A DNA stretch of 64,000 nt from Paraburkholderia rhynchosiae (GTDB lineage Bacteria > Pseudomonadota > Gammaproteobacteria > Burkholderiales > Burkholderiaceae). A model generated the notes under the pieces. That model saw only the letters and a program-made list of their open reading frames with translations, made no database searches and was not told where the DNA came from. The position numbers were made by a program, and so were the translations under genes. The stretch spans positions 106,424-170,423 of the forward strand of contig NZ_PNXY01000015.1 in assembly GCF_002879865.1 (NCBI RefSeq), given 5' to 3'. This document shows, one piece after another, positions 53,798 to 61,399 of this stretch; within the stretch, counting starts at the first letter, position 1; each line of letters opens with the position of its first letter.

Positions 53798-54960
53798 TGA
53801 CCCGATCCGCCCTCTTTGGCCGTCGCGTCCACATTACCGGCAGCATTTCAGGGGATCTTGCGCTCGCGTCAGCGGACGAAGTCAGGCGCGCTCGCGCAAT
53901 CGTCGAGTCGCTGGTGAAGGAACTGATTCGCAGGGGTGCGATGTTCGTCATCCCCGTCGACGCGGAAAAGCTTCGCGAGGACGGCTTGCCCATCTGTTTC
54001 GACTGGCTGGTGTGGGAAACTGTCCACAAGCATTTGCATGCCCGTCCCGAGGGTGCGCCGAGCCCGCTTGTCATTGCGGTCAAGCATCACAAGACTGAAA
54101 CGCAGATTCCCGAACAGTACGCGGCACTGTGGAGCTCGCTACGCGGCTCGCCAATGGTCCAGATCGAAAGCTCGGCACTGTGGAACATGAACAGCAAGCG
54201 CATGGAAATGCAGGCGCGTCATGGCGACATGCTCATCACCCTCGGCGGCGGTGAGGGCGTTCTGTTCCTGGCCAACATCTATCACGATGCAGGCAAGCCC
54301 GTAATTCCGTTGAACCTGAAGCTCGGATCGGCGCAATCAGGCTCACTTCGCCTCTTTGATTTCGGGCTTGCAGGAAACAATGCGACGCGTCTGTTCCAGA
54401 CGGACACCGCGCTGTCTTCACACGGGTGGCTCAACCGGCTTGAGATGCCACCCAGGCAGGCCGTACCGGAGAGCGTCGATGACCTGATGGCATTGCTTGA
54501 GGCATTGGCGCCGCCCAAGGCATTTGTGGTCCGGCTCCTCAACCCTGAGCACGAGGACTTCAAGGACGTGCAGGCATTCTTCGACACCGTCGTGAAACCC
54601 GTCATCGAAGACGAATTGCGGTACAAGATGATCACCGTCGACGGGTACCAGGCCTTCGATCACGCCCGCATCGATCAGGAAATTTTCGCAAAGCTCCATC
54701 GCAGCAGCATTGTCCTCGCTGACATAACGGGCTCGCGGCCAAACTGTTTTCTGGAACTCGGCTATGCGCTTGGTCGCGGCCTGCCGACCATGTTGATGGC
54801 GAAGGCAGGCACCGCGCACCCATTCGACATCACCACGTTTTCCGGTCATCACTGGAAGACGACGGGAAGTGTCGAGGAGCGGCGCCGCGAGCTTCGGAAA
54901 CATTGGGAGGCAGTCAGAAACCGCCCCACCCTCGTCCCCACGGAGCCGCTAATTCCATGA
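53797..54960 (+). CDS. CBASS effector: SLOG plus TIR/NDT-like domain
   Basis: A 387-residue protein with two Rossmann-like parts. Residues about 5-180 look like a SLOG (STALD-type) nucleotide-binding domain, with VHITGSISGD and the glycine-rich LITLGGGEGVLFLANIYHDAGKPVIPLN. Residues about 240-345 resemble the deoxyribosyltransferase/TIR fold, with RSSIVLADITGSRPNCFLELGYALGRGLP containing the conserved Glu320. By position in the operon it should be the executioner triggered by the cyclic nucleotide, perhaps acting on NAD or nucleosides. No transmembrane helix or SAVED domain is seen. It begins in TAATG and ends in ATGA overlaps. Confidence 0.75.
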   Translation: MTRSALFGRRVHITGSISGDLALASADEVRRARAIVESLVKELIRRGAMFVIPVDAEKLREDGLPICFDWLVWETVHKHLHARPEGAPSPLVIAVKHHKTETQIPEQYAALWSSLRGSPMVQIESSALWNMNSKRMEMQARHGDMLITLGGGEGVLFLANIYHDAGKPVIPLNLKLGSAQSGSLRLFDFGLAGNNATRLFQTDTALSSHGWLNRLEMPPRQAVPESVDDLMALLEALAPPKAFVVRLLNPEHEDFKDVQAFFDTVVKPVIEDELRYKMITVDGYQAFDHARIDQEIFAKLHRSSIVLADITGSRPNCFLELGYALGRGLPTMLMAKAGTAHPFDITTFSGHHWKTTGSVEERRRELRKHWEAVRNRPTLVPTEPLIP

Positions 54961-55499
54961 CCAGCTCGCGCGAAATCTATATATCGGTCGATGTCGAAAC
55001 TGCCGGACCGATTCCAGCGGAATACAGCCTTCTCTCGATCGGCGCCTGCAACGCAGAGGAGCCAGCACAGACCTTTGCATGCGAACTGAAGCCGACCACC
55101 CGCAATGCTGACCCCGCTGCGCTGAAGGTCACCGGGTTATCACTGGAGCGGCTTGAACACGATGGGCTTGAACCACACGCCGCCATGCAGTCCTTCCAGG
55201 AATGGGTTGAGCGCGTCGCAGGTGCTGACGGAAGCCCTGTTTTCGTTGGCTTTAATGCAGCCTTTGACTGGTCGTTTGTGAACTATTACTTCCACCGCTA
55301 CCTGGGAAAGAATCCATTCGGCTTCGCTGCCCTTGACATTAAGTCCCTGTACATGGGCACCGTAAAGAGTACCTGGAGTGGGACACGTTCGCGCCAGATT
55401 GCGGCGGCTCTAAAGCCGTCGCTCAAGGGCGATCACGATGCGCTGCATGATGCTCTTTACCAGGCCGAGCTTTTCCGGGCTATTCGAGCCTTAGAATAG
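54957..55499 (+). CDS. cap18: DEDDh 3'-5' exonuclease (Cap18-like)
   Basis: A 180-residue exonuclease of the DnaQ/oligoribonuclease fold. Exo I is ISVDVETAGPI (Asp12, Glu14), Exo II VGFNAAFDWSFVNYYF (Asp104), Exo III GDHDALHDALYQAELF (His160, Asp165), so the DEDDh set is complete. It is the last gene of the operon and overlaps the effector stop. CBASS surveys list a DEDD exonuclease accessory (Cap18) in type III loci; its role is unknown. Its end overlaps the convergent next gene by 20 bases. Confidence 0.85.
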   Translation: MTSSREIYISVDVETAGPIPAEYSLLSIGACNAEEPAQTFACELKPTTRNADPAALKVTGLSLERLEHDGLEPHAAMQSFQEWVERVAGADGSPVFVGFNAAFDWSFVNYYFHRYLGKNPFGFAALDIKSLYMGTVKSTWSGTRSRQIAAALKPSLKGDHDALHDALYQAELFRAIRALE

Positions 55500-56961
55500 C
55501 CCGGGAACGATCGGGTCTATCGCATGTGCTGATATCGACCTTAGGTCGTGCATCTTCAGGCAGCAACTGAAAGACCTCATCGTGGAACAGTGACCTGTAG
55601 GGACCGCGCGTGACGGTTTCTGGCTTCGCAAACATGGACGCCAACCCTAGGCGTGCGGCATCCTGAGAGAACATCTCGAACTCCTGGGCACTGAAGACGC
55701 GGTACGGGCACTCTGACAGCAGCAATGGTGGCAATCTCTCCCGTTCCAACTCGTCCACGACAAGTCTCCGCAACTCGGGCTCGATTAGAGGATGACCCAA
55801 TCGCCAGTTTTCCAACGTCACGATCGCGTTAAAAAACGGCAAGTCACGATTGGGAAAGTCACGTCTAACGCCAGTCCGGGCTTCGTGAATGTTCTTGTAG
55901 TTCTGAACGACGAACTGGGCCATCTTTCGCAGGTCTTCTGCGAAATGCTCGTGGTCCATGTCCGCCTTTGCCGTAAGCCTGATTCGCTTCGTCTTGCATT
56001 CAATGAAAACGTGACAGCCTTCATCGCTAACATGCCAGTCTGAGCCGGCTCGCCCGTGCCCTTTCTTCACGTCAAAAGACGTCTCTGCCATCACACGAAA
56101 CGTCGGCGCTGTGAGCACTGTCTTCAGAACATCGCCAACGTAATGTTCAAAAGCAGTCCCGAAAGCTTTTCCGAAGCCCGAACGGCCCTTCGCGACGTCG
56201 TAGTACACCCCATCCGTAATTCGCCACAGGAGCAACTTGCTGCTGAAACCGAACACTATCTGTGGACGCTCGGAGCTGTAAAACAACGGCTTTCCACGAA
56301 GTGGGTTGTACGTTAGCGCCCAAGTCTTGTCATATTTCTGCTCCGCTCGAATTTGTGAGCGCAATTCGTCTCGCTCGGCCGCGCAAAGTTCGAAGAATCG
56401 GTCAACATGATCTCGTGGAACCTCGGGAAGCCGGTAGTAGTCTCGCCACTGTACTCCCATCTGGTAACCCAGAGAGCCTGCGATCGCAATCCCCATAATG
56501 TAAAGACTTTGGAGCGACATTCGCAGATCTCCTTCTACGGCTTCTTTTGTAAGAGGATGCGCGAAAATCTTTCTGTAGCGCGCGGCCTTACCCAAGAAAT
56601 CCTCATCCTGCCATTGAAATTGCTCATGAAACAATGTGAAAACGATCTTCATCGCCGCATGGGGCGAGCTCACATTCTTCGCCGAAATCGTATTCTTTAT
56701 CTTCCTAATGTAGTTGATGCTCTTCGGCACGAAGTTTCTCTCTATCACTCCGTTCGCGAAAAACGGTCGATGACATCGCAACAGAACTTCTCGCGCTAGG
56801 AGTTCGAGCTCCCAGTCGTGAATTTCGCAATTTGACTGCGTTTCGCCTGAAGATGAGGTCTGCTCTCCAATCCTACTAAACGAGTTCCACACTAGGTGGC
56901 AGGCCCCTGCAACTGGCTGCTTGCGCAAAAACTCGCTAAATTTCTTATAATTTTCACGCAT
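55480..56961 (-). CDS. PD-(D/E)xK-like protein of unknown function
   Basis: A 493-residue protein with no family that I recognise. A helical N-terminal region is followed by a segment with nuclease-like spacing. This is Glu272 in FGTAFEHYVGDVLK, Asp308 in RAGSDWHVSDEG, and Glu321-Cys-Lys323 in CHVFIECKTKRIRL, the E...D...ExK arrangement of the restriction endonuclease fold. The C-terminal part has FPNRDLPFFNAIVTLENW. Base composition is visibly AT-richer than its neighbours, suggesting separate acquisition. It converges with the CBASS operon, so it is probably an independent defence gene. Confidence 0.7.
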   Translation of the reverse strand: MRENYKKFSEFLRKQPVAGACHLVWNSFSRIGEQTSSSGETQSNCEIHDWELELLAREVLLRCHRPFFANGVIERNFVPKSINYIRKIKNTISAKNVSSPHAAMKIVFTLFHEQFQWQDEDFLGKAARYRKIFAHPLTKEAVEGDLRMSLQSLYIMGIAIAGSLGYQMGVQWRDYYRLPEVPRDHVDRFFELCAAERDELRSQIRAEQKYDKTWALTYNPLRGKPLFYSSERPQIVFGFSSKLLLWRITDGVYYDVAKGRSGFGKAFGTAFEHYVGDVLKTVLTAPTFRVMAETSFDVKKGHGRAGSDWHVSDEGCHVFIECKTKRIRLTAKADMDHEHFAEDLRKMAQFVVQNYKNIHEARTGVRRDFPNRDLPFFNAIVTLENWRLGHPLIEPELRRLVVDELERERLPPLLLSECPYRVFSAQEFEMFSQDAARLGLASMFAKPETVTRGPYRSLFHDEVFQLLPEDARPKVDISTCDRPDRSRAILRLE

Positions 56962-57023
56962 TGAATTTTCGCTCGCTCCTAATCAAGGTCGTGGACGTCA
57001 ATTGCCGGTGATATGGTGCTGGA

Positions 57024-57404
57024 CTATGCTCTACGCAGTCGGCCAACTCGTCGCGGCGTTGTGAAGCGCGCTCGAAAGGGCTCGACGATTGCCGGGTCAA
57101 CCGCAACGGGCAGTACCGGGAGTCCGCGATCGCGAAACCATGCGAATCGGTGCCGCCCGTTTGAAAAAACCACTTCGCCGCGGCTCAGGCCGATCTCCGG
57201 TACCTGAACGGGGCGATGCAGATTTGCCGCGAGCCACTCTCCGAAGAATGCATAGCGATTATCCGTGCCGCCCTTGCCACCAGGCCCAACATAGAGGCCC
57301 TTATCGTGCTGCCATGATGCGTCGATTGCATTGACGGACACCCAAACGACGGGATCAGCAGGGATGCTGTGTGTCCATACCAGTCGTTCGAAATTCACTT
57401 TCAT
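57024..57404 (-). CDS. Possible plasmid fertility-inhibition-like protein
   Basis: A 126-residue soluble protein. The second half shows EIGLSRGEVVFSNGRHRFAWFRDRGLPVLPVAVDP, resembling a short ParB-like element as in plasmid fertility inhibition factors. The first half has FERLVWTHSIPADPVVWVSVNAIDASW. I am only moderately sure of the family. It has no operon partner and marks the shift from defence cargo to element maintenance and transfer genes. Confidence 0.55.
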   Translation of the reverse strand: MKVNFERLVWTHSIPADPVVWVSVNAIDASWQHDKGLYVGPGGKGGTDNRYAFFGEWLAANLHRPVQVPEIGLSRGEVVFSNGRHRFAWFRDRGLPVLPVAVDPAIVEPFRARFTTPRRVGRLRRA

Positions 57405-57790
57405 TGCCCCTCAAAAGCGCGGTCCTCAGATCCGCGGAGATGATCACGACCGTCATGGCGCGAGCGGCTCGTCGTGTTCTTTGCCAAACTCTCCGATATC
57501 GGGTTTTCACCGTCACCTGATCGCCGTTGATGCTGCCACCCGCATATTCGATAACGAGCGCGATATGGGAAACTGAATTTAGCGGTCACCGACCGTTCGC
57601 GAGGGTGCAGCAGTCATCATCGATGAATATGCAATTAAATGTAACAAGATTGTATCTCTCTCGACCAGCAAAGCTGCATTGATGTCACCGTGCTGAACGA
57701 CGTGTCATGGTGTCCCCTGCGGTCGTCCATTGCCGGCAGCCTGGCTCCGTGGATAATCGTCAATGGCGATTGCAACCCGGAGGGGTAAAA
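57405..57790. other. Intergenic, no gene seen
   Basis: About 385 bases with an AT-rich patch (57,620-57,660) that is likely regulatory for the AlpA gene. No credible frame. Confidence 0.45.
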
Positions 57791-58003
57791 ATGGATCAGG
57801 TAATGCGCATGAAGGATGTCGTCAAAAAGATCGGCCTCTGTCGAGCCACGATCTACGCAATGATCAGCCGCGGAGAATTTCCGCGCCCCATCCGAATCGG
57901 AGAACGTGCAACAGGGTGGCGTGAGTCGGAACTTGAAGCATGGCTCTCGAACCGAACCTCGGCGCGAGAGCGATCGGCACCAGCGCTACCATCGGGCCGC
58001 TGA
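57791..58003 (+). CDS. AlpA-family element regulator
   Basis: A 70-residue winged-HTH protein of the AlpA/phage excisionase type. The HTH reads MKDVVKKIGLCRATIYAMISRGEFPRPIRIGERATGWRESELEAWL. Such proteins activate or act as directionality factors for integrases of mobile elements. ATG 57791 follows GGAGGGGTAAAA. It stands alone on the plus strand. Confidence 0.88.
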   Translation: MDQVMRMKDVVKKIGLCRATIYAMISRGEFPRPIRIGERATGWRESELEAWLSNRTSARERSAPALPSGR

Positions 58004-58022
58004 TTCTCTGCCTGCAACGTCA

Positions 58023-58487
58023 CTAGCCCACAGCCAGCATCGTGCCCCGGCATCCCGACGCGCCGCACCGGCAGACATCGCTTAGCCGCGCATCTTCGTC
58101 GGCAGGCTCGTCAACGACCAGTTGGTAGTCCAGAAAGAGTTCATCGCCGGGTGCGATCGCGGTCGACGCGTGGATAAACACGCGGCTTTCGATCTCGATC
58201 GCCTCACAATTGGCGTTGCATGAGTGATTCAACCAGCGCGCGCTGTTTCCCCGATGTCCGCCGTCGATCACGCGTCCGTCCGACAGGCCGAAGAAATACG
58301 TGTGGCCAGCGGTGCCAGTACTTTCATGGTGTCTGATGGCCGTCGTCCACGTGAGCGTCTCACCCTTATATTCGAAGATCCGTTCGCCGGCTTCCAGTGC
58401 GCGTAACGCAAAAACGCCACGCCCATGCACGGGTGAGCGTCGGACGACTACACGCCGCGCAATGCCCTGTCTATTCGCTTTTTTCAT
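58023..58487 (-). CDS. SET-domain protein methyltransferase
   Basis: A 154-residue SET protein lysine methyltransferase. Motif I is SPVHGRGVFALRALEAGERIFEYKGE; the signature NHSCNANCEAIEIESRVFIHAS and the final ELFLDYQ complete the SAM site. A short post-SET tail CRCGASGCRG follows. ATG 58487 gives the conserved start (MKKANRQGIARRVVVRRS); an in-frame upstream start lacks conserved sequence. Bacterial SET proteins are sporadic, and the target here is unknown. It sits between the AlpA and conjugation genes. Confidence 0.88.
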   Translation of the reverse strand: MKKANRQGIARRVVVRRSPVHGRGVFALRALEAGERIFEYKGETLTWTTAIRHHESTGTAGHTYFFGLSDGRVIDGGHRGNSARWLNHSCNANCEAIEIESRVFIHASTAIAPGDELFLDYQLVVDEPADEDARLSDVCRCGASGCRGTMLAVG

Positions 58488-58516
58488 CGCAGAAGTATAC
58501 AGCGGCAAATTGCAAC

Positions 58517-59215
58517 CTACGTGTACTTCTTGAAGTACTTCGCCATGTTCCATACCGCAATCACGATCATCACTGACACCGGCCAGAAGAGGAGATAGAT
58601 CGGCAGCCGTACCGGCGCGGCGAGCCAGATAACCGCAGTCAACGGTATTACGCCGAACGTCAGGAAGTGCTTGGCGTGATGGTAGCGGGTCGCCGACTCA
58701 TGCCCGCCCTGAGCGCGCCTCAAGTCTCGCGCGACCAGCCCGTCAAGCACAGCAACGGCAATCGCCAGTGCGAACTGTGGAATCGTCATCGCGAGCATGG
58801 CGAAGCGAACCCCGAAGAGCTTTAGCCCGTACATCGCCACCACGAGCCCTTCACGGGTCGCTCCTGAGAACGCCGGACGCAAATAGGAGCCCAGACCATG
58901 CGACGGCAGGACGCCTGCGTCCCATGACCTTGCCGACGCATCCACGCCGGTCCAGCCGAACCAGCCCCAGTACGCGGCATCGGCCGCGCGCGCCGCCAGC
59001 CCGGGATTGGTCGTCTCGCTCAGGTAATAGCGCAGGAGCTCCTGCATGCCGCTCACCGGATCTTCGCGCCACAGGTAGTGGGCGGCAGCCAGATCGGCCA
59101 CCACCGCGAGGATGCTCGCCAGCAGCAACCAGAGGACCGCGTGAATGGCCAGATCGACAACCCAGAAAAAAGACTTCACGCCATCGGCATTGCCGTCGCG
59201 CGTTTTCGTCGCCAT
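58517..59215 (-). CDS. ICE membrane protein (TIGR03747-type, DUF4400)
   Basis: A 232-residue inner-membrane protein of the PFGI-1-like integrating conjugative element set. It has an N-terminal helix (VVDLAIHAVLWLLLASILAVVADL), a periplasmic segment, then three C-terminal hydrophobic segments (MLAMTIPQFALAIAVAVLDGLVA, FGVIPLTAVIWLAAP, PIYLLFWPVSVMIVIAVW). It lies 14 bases after TraD in the same direction. A role in mating-channel function is inferred from synteny. Confidence 0.88.
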   Translation of the reverse strand: MATKTRDGNADGVKSFFWVVDLAIHAVLWLLLASILAVVADLAAAHYLWREDPVSGMQELLRYYLSETTNPGLAARAADAAYWGWFGWTGVDASARSWDAGVLPSHGLGSYLRPAFSGATREGLVVAMYGLKLFGVRFAMLAMTIPQFALAIAVAVLDGLVARDLRRAQGGHESATRYHHAKHFLTFGVIPLTAVIWLAAPVRLPIYLLFWPVSVMIVIAVWNMAKYFKKYT

Positions 59216-59229
59216 GGTCGCCTCTATCG

Positions 59230-61377
59230 TCAGAACCCGGCACCCTTGCCTTGCACGGCCCAGGGACCAGAGGTCGGCGCCTCTGTCTTTGCATTCGCAT
59301 CGACCGGCAGGAAGGTGCCCACCGAGCCGCCGATGGCATCGGGCGAGACGCCTCCCGTCTCATCGAACGGCGATACCGCCTGGACGTACGACGCATAGCG
59401 AGACCGCATGTCGGCCACCACATCGTCGAGTCCGGGAAGCATGATCGGGTCATGCGCCTCAAGCAGCGGCAGCCGCACCTTCACAAGCTGGCCGCCCTCG
59501 ATGAGCGCAAACGCCTGGCCCTTGGGCAACTGCGTCAGGTCGGACGCCTGCAGCATCGGCACCTCTCGCACCGAGATCTGGTCATGCGTCTGCGCGGTGA
59601 AATGTACGCCCTCGCCGCGCCGCACGGCGTCCGTCGCCGACGAGGCGAGCGTCAGCGATTTGACGTCCACCATCGGAAGCTGGTCAGTCAGGATCTTCGC
59701 GGTTGTGATGTATTTCACGCGCAGCATCACGAGCGTGTTGAAATTCCCGAAAATCTGCTCGGCCTTCGCGCGCGAGCCGATCTTCGCCTCGAGATCGGCG
59801 CTTGTCTGCGTGTAGGCCGTAACCTGATACCCCGCGCCGCCCGCCTTGTTGACCATCGGCACGAACTCGTCGCCGACCAGCTCGTTAAACTCGTCCGCAT
59901 GGATCGAGACGCGCCGCCTGGCGCCTCCCGTGCTCTGTCCGTAGCTGTGCCCATACTTGTAGATGCGACCGGCTGTCGACGTCAGATCCGCGAACATCGC
60001 GTTGCCCACCACCCCCGCCACCTCGAAATCCGACAGGGCGTCGAGCCCGACGTAGACAATCCCGCCCCGGTCCATCACGCGATTCCAGTCAAACACGGGC
60101 CGCGGATCATGCGGATCATCATAGTCGGGCGACAGCAGCTCCGATGTCCGGCCTGTGGTGAGCTTTTCCAGGAGCGGATACAGCGACGAGACCAGCTTGT
60201 CGAAGTACGAGCGCTCGTTGCTGATGACCGAGAGCAGCCCGTTGGCGATCGGATCGGCCCAGCCCTGCTGCCGGATCAGGTTGGCCACCTGCAGTACTTC
60301 CTGGTTGCGTTGCAGTCGCATCGCCTGCTTCGCCTCTTCCTTGTCCAGCGGCTCCAGCCCATCCTTCCATCCCGCGTGATCGCGGTCGAGCCAGAAGCGA
60401 AAGTACCGTAACGCGAGCGCGTCGATGTTCACGGCATTGCGGTAGATCATCTCGTAGGTGGGCCGAATACCAAGCGCACTCATCGCCCGCGCCATCACGT
60501 TCACGAAGCGCCAGACGAAGTCCCGGAACGCGGCCGACTGCCCCTCCTTCGGCAGATTGCCGGCGATACGTGTGGCTACCTCCGTGATCCGCGAGTATGT
60601 GCCGATCGGGCTGTAGCGCGCCGATCTGTCGGGATAGCCCAGATGAAAAAACGTGAACTCGCCTTCCCGTCCGCAACGTTTCGCCTCGGCGTACATACGC
60701 AGCAGCAGGTCGACGTCCCCTTTCGGATCGAACACGATCACGATGTCGCCGCGGCGGATGTCCTGGGCAACGAGGACCTCGCACAGCCGGGTCTTGCCCA
60801 CGCGCGTCGTGCCCAGCACCGCCATGTGCCCCACACGCTCGCCGATGTCGAACCAGATGTCGCGCTCGTCCGGTTCGACGCCATGCAGTGCGGGGTCTCC
60901 TCCGACCGGCGGCAACGGCGCGACGGGATTCCACCATGCCTCGCGACGCGTCACACGCGCGATCCGGCTCGCCGGATACCGACGCTCGTGATCGCGCGCC
61001 CGGTCGTACAGGTCATTGCGTGCCAGCAGCCGGCGATTTTCGGGAAACCGGGCCTGATGCAGGCGCTGCGTGTGAATGACGCTCCAGCGAAAGCCCCGCC
61101 CGAGAAACACTTCCTTCAATGAGCACGGAATGTCAGCTGCAGGGATCACATACTGCGGCAAGCGTCGGAGATTGCGCTGGAAACGGATCAGCCGCCATGC
61201 CTGTCGCCCGCGAATGCAGGCCAGTGACAGCAGCGCGACGGTCGTGACGCCGCCCGTGGCCGGCGTGATCAGAAAGAGTGCTGGGTGAGACCAGAGCACG
61301 CCGGTCGCCGCGAGCGCAGCAACGGCTGATAGCAGTTCGACAGGCCTGCGAAAGAGGTTCTCGACCGGATACGCCAT
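59230..61377 (-). CDS. traD: Conjugative coupling factor TraD
   Basis: A 715-residue VirD4/TraD-type ATPase that delivers relaxase-bound DNA to the type IV secretion channel. The N-terminus has two membrane helices (about residues 15-60). Walker A is GTTRVGKT (189-196), Walker B the IVIVFDPKGDVDLLLR region, and DEFNELVGDEFVPMVNKAGGAGYQVTAYTQT follows. The C-terminal region contains LASSATDAVRRGEG. It lies between the relaxase and the ICE membrane gene, matching the PFGI-1 class transfer module. Confidence 0.95.
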   Translation of the reverse strand: MAYPVENLFRRPVELLSAVAALAATGVLWSHPALFLITPATGGVTTVALLSLACIRGRQAWRLIRFQRNLRRLPQYVIPAADIPCSLKEVFLGRGFRWSVIHTQRLHQARFPENRRLLARNDLYDRARDHERRYPASRIARVTRREAWWNPVAPLPPVGGDPALHGVEPDERDIWFDIGERVGHMAVLGTTRVGKTRLCEVLVAQDIRRGDIVIVFDPKGDVDLLLRMYAEAKRCGREGEFTFFHLGYPDRSARYSPIGTYSRITEVATRIAGNLPKEGQSAAFRDFVWRFVNVMARAMSALGIRPTYEMIYRNAVNIDALALRYFRFWLDRDHAGWKDGLEPLDKEEAKQAMRLQRNQEVLQVANLIRQQGWADPIANGLLSVISNERSYFDKLVSSLYPLLEKLTTGRTSELLSPDYDDPHDPRPVFDWNRVMDRGGIVYVGLDALSDFEVAGVVGNAMFADLTSTAGRIYKYGHSYGQSTGGARRRVSIHADEFNELVGDEFVPMVNKAGGAGYQVTAYTQTSADLEAKIGSRAKAEQIFGNFNTLVMLRVKYITTAKILTDQLPMVDVKSLTLASSATDAVRRGEGVHFTAQTHDQISVREVPMLQASDLTQLPKGQAFALIEGGQLVKVRLPLLEAHDPIMLPGLDDVVADMRSRYASYVQAVSPFDETGGVSPDAIGGSVGTFLPVDANAKTEAPTSGPWAVQGKGAGF

Positions 61378-61399
61378 CGCCGTTGTCCCGGTGCCCCGA

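Noticed and set aside
55681..55695. CTCCTGGGCAC resembling the tRNA-Leu 3' end (possible attR)
   Set aside because: Only eleven matching bases, lacks the TTCGAGTCC part, and lies within a coding sequence upstream of the transfer genes; chance match.
58768..60411. Long plus-strand open frame (547 codons) across the ICE membrane and traD genes
   Set aside because: It is antisense to two well-supported genes, has Arg/His/Pro-rich composition and no domain; it is a high-GC shadow frame.
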